Origin: Candidatus Cloacimonadota bacterium
GTDB lineage: Bacteria; Cloacimonadota; Cloacimonadia; Cloacimonadales; TCS61
DNA: 12,964 nt
Assembly (NCBI GenBank): GCA_030668345.1
Contig: DAOUUD010000031.1
Coordinates: 1 to 12,964, forward strand
Direction of reading: 5' to 3'
Below are positions 1 through 7,045 of the stretch, one piece after another. The stretch's first letter is position 1. Every line of letters starts with the position of its first letter. A program made the position numbers and the translations under genes. Below the pieces are notes generated by a model, which saw only the letters and a program-made list of their open reading frames with translations, was not told the DNA's origin and did no database searches.

Positions 1-2
1 AT

Positions 3-788
3 GCACAATTCATCGTTCCGGACGATGTTCATGCCGGAGATGAAGGCAGGATCATAAGTTATGTATTTGAGGATTCTCAGAATAAAGATTATTTAAATTA
101 TTTCTACCCGCTTATATTAAGTGGTATTCCAATAGATACACTCAATACTGATCCACCGCAGGTAACATTATGGCTCGATTCCAGGAAATTCATGGATGGT
201 GATTATGTATCCACCGATCCGCTGCTAATAGCTGAGATAGAAGATGAAAATGGAATTAATATCCTGGGGTCTTCGGGACACAAGATATTGCTTATTCTGG
301 ATAACAGTTTCGAACCGATTGATGTTACCTCGGGTTTTGTTTATAATGTTGGATCCTGCACTAAAGGAGAGCTTTCCTGGCAGCTATTTGATTTGGAAGA
401 AGGAAGCCATACTCTCCAGCTTATCGTATTTGATAATTTCAACAATCCTACTGTGACAGAAACAACATTCAAAGCCAAAAGTTCAGGTAAAGTTGCTATC
501 GAACAAATGCTACCTTATCCCAATCCAATGAAAAAGGACGGTCATTTTACTTTTGTAATAACTGAAGATTCCGATATTGCGATTTCAATTTACACTATTA
601 CCGGCAGGAAGATTCGCACCTTGAAAAAGCCTTCCTGTGAAGCAGGATATAACCAGATTTACTGGGATGGCAGGGATGGTGATGGAGATGAAATTGCTAA
701 TAATACTTACTTCTATAAAATAAAAGCCAAACAGCTTTCAAACTCTAAAGTTACTGAAAAAATCGGGAAAGTTATTATTTTGAAGTAG
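3..788 (+). CDS. C-terminal end of a PorU/gingipain-like (peptidase C25 family) surface protein with T9SS sorting domain, 5'-truncated
   Basis: The frame is open from base 3, so the gene begins before the window; about 261 codons are visible, ending at TAG 786-788. The first ~60 residues (FIVPDD, then GRIISYVFED) match the stretch just after the catalytic domain of PorU-type sortases and other C25 peptidases. Next comes a beta-sandwich segment with the usual words DPLLIAEIEDENGIN, GHKILLILD, a 'KGELSW' strand and 'GSHTLQLIVFDNFNNP'. The end is a type-A T9SS C-terminal domain: YPNP, then IYTITGRKIRTL, WDGRDGDGDEIANNTYFYKI and a short beta-strand end. In the family, this domain directs passage through the outer membrane by the type IX system; PorU itself is the sortase that cleaves such domains. 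The catalytic His and Cys lie outside the window, so PorU cannot be separated from another C25 protease with the same architecture. An ATG at 192 is internal, not the start. Confidence 0.8.
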   Translation, partial: AQFIVPDDVHAGDEGRIISYVFEDSQNKDYLNYFYPLILSGIPIDTLNTDPPQVTLWLDSRKFMDGDYVSTDPLLIAEIEDENGINILGSSGHKILLILDNSFEPIDVTSGFVYNVGSCTKGELSWQLFDLEEGSHTLQLIVFDNFNNPTVTETTFKAKSSGKVAIEQMLPYPNPMKKDGHFTFVITEDSDIAISIYTITGRKIRTLKKPSCEAGYNQIYWDGRDGDGDEIANNTYFYKIKAKQLSNSKVTEKIGKVIILK

Positions 789-875
789 AGTATTGACAAG
801 AAAACAGCTGACATTTTTTTTTGTTTGTCTTTAAATTATTATGCTTTGGAATGTATATAATATATCGGGGGAAAT

Positions 876-2915
876 ATGAAAGATATTAGAAATATTGCTC
901 TTGTTGGAGCCTCTGGTGCAGGAAAAACCAGCCTGGCTGAGCAAATACTTTTTAATTCGAAAACCATAACCAGAATTGGTAAAATTGAAGAAGGTAACAC
1001 AGTAATGGATTTTAGTGCGGAAGAGATCGAAAAAGGTATGTCTATGGTTATAAGTGTTGCCAATTATAATTGGAAGAAATGTAAGATAAACATAATAGAC
1101 ACACCGGGATATGCAGATTTTGCCAGCGAACAGATAGCTGCTTCTATTGCTGCAGATACACTTCTCTTTGTAGCTAACGCATCTGCCGGTTATGAGGTGA
1201 GCCTGGAACAATCTATCGAATTACTTGAAAACAGCAATGCTGCAAGAGGCTTCATAATTAACAGACTGGATAACGAAGGTGCAGATTTTAATAAAACACT
1301 GGAGACCATTAAAGAAAATTGCGATCTTAACCCTGTACCCATTTTCCTTCCGATCGGCAGTGAACATAGATTTGAAGGTGTTGTAGATATCGTTAAAGGT
1401 AAAGCTTATATCGGCGGGAAAGAAACTGATATACCAGCCAATCTGGTTGAAAGTTACGAAGAAAATAAACTGGTTCTAATGGAAGCTGTTGCAGAAAGCG
1501 ATGACACTCTTCTGGAAAAATATTTTGAAGCTGGGGAATTAACCGATCATGAACTTACAGCCGGTATTAAAAAAGCTATTGCAAAAGGCTCATTAGTCCC
1601 TGCATTTGCCTGCTCTGCTACCCATAATATAGCAGTGAACGAGCTTATGAACGCAATTGTTGATTATCTTCCTTCCCCTGCCGATATAAATGAAGTGGAA
1701 ATTGAAGAAAATGGAGTTAAGAAGAATATTGCAATCTCAGAAAATGGTGAATTGCTGGCATTTGTATTTAAATCATTCTCAGACCCAAACGTTGGTGATC
1801 TGGCTTACGTAAGAGTTTTTTCAGGATCACTTACTAGTGGCACAGATGTTTTGATTCCTGAAAAAAACAGTAAAGACAGAGTGGGTTCTATGTATTTCAT
1901 TGTTGGAAAAAACCGTACCGATGCATCTCAAATCAAAGCTGGAGATATGGCAGCTCTTGTAAAAATGAAAGTTGCCCGCAGCTTTAATTCTATCGTGAAA
2001 CCGGGTTCCAAACTCATGCTCTCTAAACCTGAACTGCCTTCTTCGGTTTTCTGGCAAACCATAAAAGCTATAAACCAGCACGATGAGGACAAGATAGGAA
2101 CAGCACTTGGTAAGCTTTTGGAAGAAGATCCTACTCTTCATCTTGAAATGAATACAGAAACTTCAGAAAATGTTCTTTCCGGTATCGGTGAACAGCAAGT
2201 AAGCTTACTGGCGAAAAAGCTGAAATCGCGTTATAAGATCGAAGCGGAAATGAAAACGCCTAAGGTTCCTTACAAAGAAACACTTCGTGGTAATGCCGAT
2301 GTTAATTATAAGCACAGAAAGCAATCCGGTGGTCGAGGACAATATGCAGAAGTTTATTTTCGAGTTAAACCCAAACCACGTGGCGAAGGATTTGAATTCA
2401 TCAACTCTGTTGTTGGTGGAACCATTCCCACTAAATTCATTCCAGCAATCGAAAAAGGTCTAAATGAAATATTGAAAAAAGGTATTATTTCAGGAAATCC
2501 CATTGTAGATATCAGTGTTGAAGTATATTATGGTAGTTTTCATGATGTGGATTCATCTGAGATGGCTTTTAAAATAGCTTCCTGGAATACCCTGAAAAAA
2601 GCCTTTGAAGCAGGCAATCCAATCTTACTCGAACCCATCCGTGAAGTTCAGATAATTATACCTGAAGAATATATGGGTGATGTGATGGGTGATGTCTCCA
2701 CTCGTCGCGGTAAGATTCTGGGAATGGATAAGAAAGGTAAAAAGCAGATACTGAAAGCCCAAATGCCTTTAGCTGAACTATTCAATTATTTCCCCGCTTT
2801 GAAATCCTTAACACAGGGTCGCGGTAAATTCGTGCAAAAACCCTCTCACCTGGAGAAAGTTCCGGATGAGATCGCTGTTAAAGTGATAGCTGCAGCCAAC
2901 GAAAAAAATGATTAA
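876..2915 (+). CDS. fusA: Elongation factor G-like translational GTPase (EF-G2-type paralog)
   Basis: This 679-residue protein has the full five-domain EF-G layout. The G domain has a P-loop GASGAGKT (11-18), a G3 motif DTPGYADF (75-82), a G4-like NRLD (129-132) and a G5 CSAT (about 245-248). Beta-barrel domain II and domain III follow. Domain IV runs from about 463, with GGRGQYAEV and a tip loop GSFHDVDSS in which His556 is retained. Domain V starts near 583 (EPIREVQIIIPEEYMGDVMG). Canonical EF-G has AHIDAGKT, RGITI, DTPGH and NKxD; here these are ASGAGKT, KGMSM, DTPGY and NRLD. That places it in the EF-G-like paralog group rather than with the main factor, so a canonical fusA should exist elsewhere. 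Domain IV is intact, which argues for ribosome binding and translocation. The start ATG has a G-rich ribosome site (GGGGGA, 867-872). A TATAAT sits at 856-861 but lies too close to the ATG to be a comfortable promoter; a T9 run is at 814-822. Confidence 0.9.
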   Translation: MKDIRNIALVGASGAGKTSLAEQILFNSKTITRIGKIEEGNTVMDFSAEEIEKGMSMVISVANYNWKKCKINIIDTPGYADFASEQIAASIAADTLLFVANASAGYEVSLEQSIELLENSNAARGFIINRLDNEGADFNKTLETIKENCDLNPVPIFLPIGSEHRFEGVVDIVKGKAYIGGKETDIPANLVESYEENKLVLMEAVAESDDTLLEKYFEAGELTDHELTAGIKKAIAKGSLVPAFACSATHNIAVNELMNAIVDYLPSPADINEVEIEENGVKKNIAISENGELLAFVFKSFSDPNVGDLAYVRVFSGSLTSGTDVLIPEKNSKDRVGSMYFIVGKNRTDASQIKAGDMAALVKMKVARSFNSIVKPGSKLMLSKPELPSSVFWQTIKAINQHDEDKIGTALGKLLEEDPTLHLEMNTETSENVLSGIGEQQVSLLAKKLKSRYKIEAEMKTPKVPYKETLRGNADVNYKHRKQSGGRGQYAEVYFRVKPKPRGEGFEFINSVVGGTIPTKFIPAIEKGLNEILKKGIISGNPIVDISVEVYYGSFHDVDSSEMAFKIASWNTLKKAFEAGNPILLEPIREVQIIIPEEYMGDVMGDVSTRRGKILGMDKKGKKQILKAQMPLAELFNYFPALKSLTQGRGKFVQKPSHLEKVPDEIAVKVIAAANEKND

Positions 2916-2990
2916 TCCTGTTTTTCAATAATAATCCCCCTGCGGATGATAACAACTTTTGAAGGTGGTTAATTCTTACATGGAGGTCTT

Positions 2991-3740
2991 ATGTCCGGTC
3001 ATAGTAAATGGAGCTCTATTAAGCATAAGAAAGGTGCAGCCGACGCAAAACGTGGCAAACTATTCACCAAGCTGGTAAAAGAAATCATTGTAGCAGCCCG
3101 AGAAGGTGGTGGAAACCCGGAAATGAATCCCAGACTGCGTCTTGCCATTACTACTGCCAGAAATAATAATATGCCGGGCAGCAATATTGAAAAAGCTATT
3201 AAAAAAGGAACAGGTGAACTGGAAGGTGTGAAATATGAAAGTTATACTTATGAGGGTTATGGACACAACGGTGTAGCAATCATTGTAGAAACACTTACCG
3301 ATAATAAACAAAGAACTGTATCAGATATCCGACATATTTTCTCAAAATTTGGTGGCAACCTGGCAGAAAACGGTTCTGTCTCTTGGATATTCGAACCAAA
3401 AGGTAGAATTGAGATTGCTAAAGAAGGTGTGGATGAAGATGAACTGATGATGACAGCTCTCGATGCCGGAGCAGAAGATTTCTCGAGCGAAAATGAAAAT
3501 CACGAGATATTTACTGCTTATTCTAACCTGCATACCGTACATAAAATTCTGGAAGAAAACGGATATCAAATAGAAAAGGCTGAACAGACACGCATTCCCA
3601 AAAATACTGTTAATGCAGATAATGTGGCTGAGAAATTATTAAAACTACTGGACCAATTGGAAGATAATGACGATGTCCAGAAAGTATATGCTAATTTCGA
3701 AATATCTAATGAAATAATTGAGAGGTTGTCGGTAGATTGA
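2991..3740 (+). CDS. yebC: YebC/PmpR/TACO1 family protein
   Basis: The protein has 249 residues, the usual length for the family, and opens with the diagnostic MSGHSKWSSIKHKKGAADA, followed by RGKLFTKLVKEI. The central GYGHNGVAIIVETLTDNKQR and the GGNLAENGSVSWIF segment are also hallmark stretches. The family was long annotated as a transcriptional regulator (PmpR in Pseudomonas). More recent work on bacterial YebC proteins and mitochondrial TACO1 supports a role as a translation factor that relieves ribosome stalling at proline-rich stretches. The start is set by GGAGG about 8 bases before ATG 2991. It begins a translationally coupled run: its stop TGA overlaps the TTG start of ruvC. The yebC-ruvC-ruvA order is a classic bacterial arrangement. 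The gene lies 75 bases after the EF-G paralog, with no obvious terminator between them, so joint transcription is possible. Confidence 0.95.
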   Translation: MSGHSKWSSIKHKKGAADAKRGKLFTKLVKEIIVAAREGGGNPEMNPRLRLAITTARNNNMPGSNIEKAIKKGTGELEGVKYESYTYEGYGHNGVAIIVETLTDNKQRTVSDIRHIFSKFGGNLAENGSVSWIFEPKGRIEIAKEGVDEDELMMTALDAGAEDFSSENENHEIFTAYSNLHTVHKILEENGYQIEKAEQTRIPKNTVNADNVAEKLLKLLDQLEDNDDVQKVYANFEISNEIIERLSVD

Positions 3741-4222
3741 TAATTATTGGAATTGATCCGGGCAGTCACGTTTGTGGCTATGGTATTTTGCAATTAGAGA
3801 ATAACAGAATAGTAGCTGCCGGTTGTGATGTGATCAAAGTTAATCCCACTTTGGATCTAGCAGAGAGGCTGGCTGTAATCTATTCAGAAATTGATCAGGT
3901 CATTGACGAATACAAACCCGATATTGCTGCCGTTGAGACCATATTTTACGGGAAAAATATAAAATCTGCTTTCACTCTGGGCCATGCCCGTGGTGCAATT
4001 TTGCTTGCTCTTGCTCAAAGGAAAATAAAAATTGTAGAGTATTCTCCTCGCGAGGTAAAAAAATCTGTGGTTGGTAATGGAAATGCATCTAAAGAACAAG
4101 TAGAATATATGGTTAAAAAGATACTTAAGATCGATATCAAACCTGAAACTCAGGATGCTACAGATGCATTGGCTAATGCGTTGTGTCTGTTTAATAAAAT
4201 TAAACTCGGGATAAAATTATGA
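3737..4222 (+). CDS. ruvC: Crossover junction endodeoxyribonuclease RuvC
   Basis: RuvC is the Holliday-junction resolvase, a dimer that nicks two opposing strands of a four-way junction within the RuvABC complex. The protein has 161 residues, close to the family's usual length. All four metal-binding acidic residues can be placed: Asp7 in IGIDPGS, Glu67 in AAVETIF, and Asp140 and Asp143 in QDATDALANAL. The GKNIKSAFTLGHARGAI helix and the YSPREVKKSVVGNGNASKEQV segment are family hallmarks. The start codon is TTG, sharing bases with the yebC stop (TTGA at 3737-3740); GAGG at 3722-3725 is a reasonable ribosome site. No ATG gives a better start, because the beta-strand carrying Asp7 begins immediately. 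The stop overlaps the ruvA ATG as ATGA. Expression is probably coupled to yebC translation. Confidence 0.96.
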   Translation: MIIIGIDPGSHVCGYGILQLENNRIVAAGCDVIKVNPTLDLAERLAVIYSEIDQVIDEYKPDIAAVETIFYGKNIKSAFTLGHARGAILLALAQRKIKIVEYSPREVKKSVVGNGNASKEQVEYMVKKILKIDIKPETQDATDALANALCLFNKIKLGIKL

Positions 4223-4827
4223 TCTCTTATTTAAAAGGTGTATTATCCAGAAAAGAACCGGTAATAGCTATTATTGACTGCCAGGGCGTAGGCTATGAAG
4301 TAAACATTCCATTAAGTACTTTTGATAAATTACCTGAAATAGGCAACGAAGTTAAACTTCTGGTGCATTATTCCTTCAATGAAGTGGATGGAACCAGGTT
4401 ATTCGGTTTTATTACCTCAGAAGAAAAAGAACTTTTCAGGTATCTTATAGCTATTTCCAAAATAGGACCCAAACTTGCTCTTTCTATTCTATCGGGATTA
4501 TCTGTGGGAGACCTTATCCACGCTATCCAGATGGGAGATGTAAGCCTGATAGCTACTATTCCGGGTATTGGGAAAAAATCTGCCGAACGCTTGATAATTG
4601 AATTGAAAGATCGGGTTGGAAATATCCATGCGGATCAACTGCTGAAAGAGGGTGATATTGGTCGTAGCGATATGATAAAAGAAGCTGAATCTGCTTTGCT
4701 GACTTTAGGATATAAACAGTTTGAAATACGTAAAGCATTCTCTGCACTTCTTAAGGAACAGGAATTTACTTCTTCTGAAGAGATAGTGAAAGCTGGCATC
4801 AAAGCATTGTATAAAAAGAGAAGTTAA
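4219..4827 (+). CDS. ruvA: Holliday junction branch-migration protein RuvA
   Basis: RuvA forms the tetrameric platform that holds the four-way junction and docks the RuvB motor. The 202-residue protein has the three expected domains. Residues 1-63 form the OB-like domain (MISYLKGVLS, GVGYEV), with acidic-pin residues near Glu55 and Asp57, just before RLFGF. Two helix-hairpin-helix motifs follow at about 71-95 (ISKIGPKLALSIL) and 108-130 (PGIGKKSAERLIIELKD). A flexible linker leads to the RuvB-binding domain III at about 150-200, with ALLTLGYKQFEIRKAF. The ATG overlaps the ruvC stop by 4 bases, and the TAA stop overlaps the rsmB start by 1 base. The usual downstream partner ruvB is not here; rsmB takes its place, so ruvB must lie elsewhere in the genome. 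Confidence 0.96.
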   Translation: MISYLKGVLSRKEPVIAIIDCQGVGYEVNIPLSTFDKLPEIGNEVKLLVHYSFNEVDGTRLFGFITSEEKELFRYLIAISKIGPKLALSILSGLSVGDLIHAIQMGDVSLIATIPGIGKKSAERLIIELKDRVGNIHADQLLKEGDIGRSDMIKEAESALLTLGYKQFEIRKAFSALLKEQEFTSSEEIVKAGIKALYKKRS

Positions 4828-6146
4828 TGATAAACATCAGGCTTGAAGCCTATAAGATTATAGTAAAAGTCCTTTCCAAGAATCTCTTTTCCAATAAATT
4901 ACTTCAGCAGATGACCAAAAGATTACAAGTAGCAAACGAAAACGCAGACCTTCTTTACGCTCTAGTAAAGGGCATAATTAAAATGCAAAACAACCTGGAA
5001 TACATTGCTTCATTATATGCAGATGCAAATAAATTTACTGCTACAAGTAAAAAAATCAAAATTATTATCTATATGGGATTGTACCAGCTTTTATATTGCG
5101 ATAGCATTCCCGAATATGCAGCTGTGCATGAAACTGTGAGTCTGGCAAAAAAACTATATGGAGATAAGATCGGTAATTTTGTGAATGCTATATTACGAGC
5201 ATACTTACGTTCCCCACAGATAAATTATCCTGCTAATATCAACGAACGTCTTGCTCTGGAATATTCCTATCCCATAGAAATTATAAATGAATGGCTGGAA
5301 TACTGGGGAGAAGAAAAAACTGAGATACTGTGCATATATTACAATGATGTCCCCAAACTGCATATCAGAATAAATAATATGGCTACCAGTAAATCTCACC
5401 TGATGCAATATTTCAATCGCAGAAACATAAAAACAATTCCCAGCGAAGCTTCCGAAAATATATTGATCTCTGATCAGCCACGCGAAATATTAAATGAAAT
5501 CGCCTTTTCTGAAGGCTATTATTCCATACAGGATACATCTGCTGCCCTGGTTGTAGAATTACTAAATCCGGAGCTTGATGAGAATATTCTGGATTTGTTT
5601 GCTGCTCCCGGTGGCAAGGTTACCTATATCTCCGAGCTTATGGCAAATACCGGAGAAGTAATTGCTGTTGACAAATTTCCCAATAAGATCAAAAAACTGA
5701 AACAGGCTGTTGAACGGTTGCAGATAAAAAATATGAGATTAAATGCGGAAGATGCTTTTCATTTTGGACCTGTTGCTGCCGCATATGATAAAGTTCTACT
5801 GGATGTACCTTGTTCGGGATGGGGAGTTTTTCAGAAAAAATCTGAATTGCGCTGGCAGTTTAACCAGGATATGCCTAAATTGCTAAAATTACAAAGTGAT
5901 GCACTCAAATTAGGCACCTCCTTCGTTAAACCCGGTGGATTTATGATCTACAGCACCTGTACATTAAATAAAGCTGAAAATGAATTGCAGATTGAAAAAT
6001 TCCTTGCAAAAAATAGAGATTTCAAACTTATTCCCGCCAGTGAATTTATTAAAAAAGAATATACTGAAAACGGCTATCTGAAGACATTGCCGTTCGAACA
6101 TGATATGGATGGCGCTTTTGCTGCCAAATTGCAAAAAAATGGTTAG
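4827..6146 (+). CDS. rsmB: 16S rRNA (cytosine-967-C5)-methyltransferase RsmB
   Basis: RsmB methylates C5 of a 16S rRNA cytosine (C967 in E. coli numbering) using S-adenosylmethionine. Residues 1-130 form a NusB-like RNA-binding helical domain (RLEAYKIIVKVLSKN, then YAAVHETVSLAKK and GNFVNAILRAYLR). A linker and the Rossmann methyltransferase domain follow. The SAM-binding motif I is DLFAAPGGK (256-264). Motif IV is DVPCSGWGVF with Cys329. Motif VI is YSTCTLNKAENE with Cys378, the expected catalytic nucleophile. The family's terminal segment survives as DGAFAAKL. At 439 residues it is a normal length. Its ATG overlaps the ruvA stop (TAATG), so it should be translated by reinitiation; only a weak purine run precedes it. 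Position and length of the N-terminal NusB-like part favour RsmB over other Cys-dependent rRNA m5C enzymes such as RsmF. Confidence 0.93.
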   Translation: MINIRLEAYKIIVKVLSKNLFSNKLLQQMTKRLQVANENADLLYALVKGIIKMQNNLEYIASLYADANKFTATSKKIKIIIYMGLYQLLYCDSIPEYAAVHETVSLAKKLYGDKIGNFVNAILRAYLRSPQINYPANINERLALEYSYPIEIINEWLEYWGEEKTEILCIYYNDVPKLHIRINNMATSKSHLMQYFNRRNIKTIPSEASENILISDQPREILNEIAFSEGYYSIQDTSAALVVELLNPELDENILDLFAAPGGKVTYISELMANTGEVIAVDKFPNKIKKLKQAVERLQIKNMRLNAEDAFHFGPVAAAYDKVLLDVPCSGWGVFQKKSELRWQFNQDMPKLLKLQSDALKLGTSFVKPGGFMIYSTCTLNKAENELQIEKFLAKNRDFKLIPASEFIKKEYTENGYLKTLPFEHDMDGAFAAKLQKNG

Positions 6147-6155
6147 GAGTTATCA

Positions 6156-6731
6156 ATGCAGAAATTAAAAGGTTTCTTTATTGCTGTCGGCATTCTGATA
6201 CTGGTGTTTATCGTTGCATTCTTTGCTACAGATATAATTATGAAGATCATCGTAGGACACAGAAATGAAGTAATAGTACCTGATTTGCATGGTATGAATT
6301 ACGAGATCGCACGTAAAAACTGTAAGGAATTAAAACTCTATGTTACTCAAACGGAGACCGTTTATCATGAAGAGATCGAAAAGGGAAAGATTATCTCTCA
6401 AACTCCTAATCCAGAGATTATGACAAAAAAATATCGTACTATAAATGTTATTGTAAGCGATGGACCGGAACTTGTTCGCATACCTTATCTTGATAATCTC
6501 AAGGTTGTGGAAGCCAAGTTGAAACTGGAAAATGCCGGGCTTACATTAGGAGAAAAGATTTTTCGGTATTCGGACGAAGTAACTAAAGGAAAAATTATCT
6601 ATTCTCAGCCAATGGCTGATGAACTAATTCCCAAAAAGAGTTCCATCGATGTTGTGATCAGTCTGGGAAAATATACATCATCTTCGTCTTCCGATAATAA
6701 ATGGATGGATCTGCTGGACGATACTGACTGA
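6156..6731 (+). CDS. Membrane-anchored protein with two PASTA domains
   Basis: The 191-residue protein has a short basic N-terminus, one hydrophobic membrane segment at about residues 7-29 and then an outward-facing tail, giving a type II or signal-anchor topology. The tail contains two PASTA repeats: about 38-104 (EVIVPDLHGMNYEIARKNC, GKIISQTPNP, INVIVSDGP) and 105-172 (VRIPYLDNLKVVEAKLKLENAG, GKIIYSQPMADE, SIDVVISLG). A serine run and an acidic tail end it. PASTA domains in other proteins (penicillin-binding proteins, PknB-type kinases) bind cell-wall fragments or beta-lactams. No kinase or transpeptidase domain is attached here, so the role is unknown; a periplasmic cell-wall-associated function is an inference. 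The start has AGGAG 6-10 bases upstream and lies 9 bases after the rsmB stop, so the gene is the probable end of the yebC-ruvCA-rsmB run. Confidence 0.88.
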   Translation: MQKLKGFFIAVGILILVFIVAFFATDIIMKIIVGHRNEVIVPDLHGMNYEIARKNCKELKLYVTQTETVYHEEIEKGKIISQTPNPEIMTKKYRTINVIVSDGPELVRIPYLDNLKVVEAKLKLENAGLTLGEKIFRYSDEVTKGKIIYSQPMADELIPKKSSIDVVISLGKYTSSSSSDNKWMDLLDDTD

Positions 6732-7045
6732 TAAGTTCCAGATCCGCTCCAGGACTCATTTTTATCGAAACATAAAATTGAATTTTCTGCATGATATTTT
6801 CTTGAAATAAAAAAAATATTTCCATCTTTTTTTTATAATTTCGTAGCTTCTTAAAAAGCAACTCCGTAACTTCTTATATAATAATAAGATACAAACCTGT
6901 TTCAAAGAAACGCATTTTCAAGAAAAAAATAGCTAACTTTATGCAAATAAATTAATTGACACATATTCCTGCCAGGCGGAAATAGGTACATGTATGAATT
7001 GGTAAAAATGATAGAAAAAAATTGAAAAAAGAAAGAGGTTTAAGT
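6732..7045. other. AT-rich intergenic region between the PASTA gene and gyrB
   Basis: This 314-base gap has no convincing gene. It probably holds the end of the upstream operon and the gyrB promoter. Visible elements are the candidate terminator at 6804-6834, TATAAT hexamers at 6834-6839 and 6877-6882, a small GTTTC/GAAAC hairpin at 6899-6911, and a perfect TTGACA at 6956-6961. No hexamer pair has clean 16-18 base spacing, and the Bacteroidetes-type TAnnTTTG motif is not clearly present, so I do not assign a promoter. An imperfect dyad TTCC/GGAA at 6966-6981 lies just downstream of TTGACA, where an operator could sit. The gyrB ribosome site AGAGG is at 7034-7038. Confidence 0.5.
6804..6834 (+). 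terminator. Candidate intrinsic terminator after the PASTA gene
   Basis: A 6-bp inverted repeat, GAAATA (6804-6809) and TATTTC (6817-6822), encloses seven A residues. It is followed four bases later by an uninterrupted T8 run (6827-6834). Position, about 70 bases past the last stop of the run, and the T tract fit an intrinsic terminator. The stem has a single G-C pair and would be weak, so this is tentative. The T run passes directly into a TATAAT (6834-6839), which could equally be part of a promoter. Confidence 0.3.

Noticed and set aside
192..788. Free-standing gene starting at ATG 192
   Set aside because: The frame is open to the window's first bases and the upstream residues match the same C25/PorU family, so 192 is an internal Met.
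793..875. Promoter TTGACA (793-798) for the EF-G paralog
   Set aside because: At the right spacing there is only a T run, and the good TATAAT at 856 is much too far from it and too close to the start codon.
7022..7045. Upstream TTG start for gyrB
   Set aside because: AGAGG at 7034-7038 is correctly placed for ATG 7046; the extra eight residues are not typical of GyrB and no ribosome site precedes the TTG.
6732..7045. Replication origin near gyrB-gyrA
   Set aside because: No dnaA, dnaN or recF neighbour and no cluster of DnaA boxes was seen; AT richness alone is not enough.
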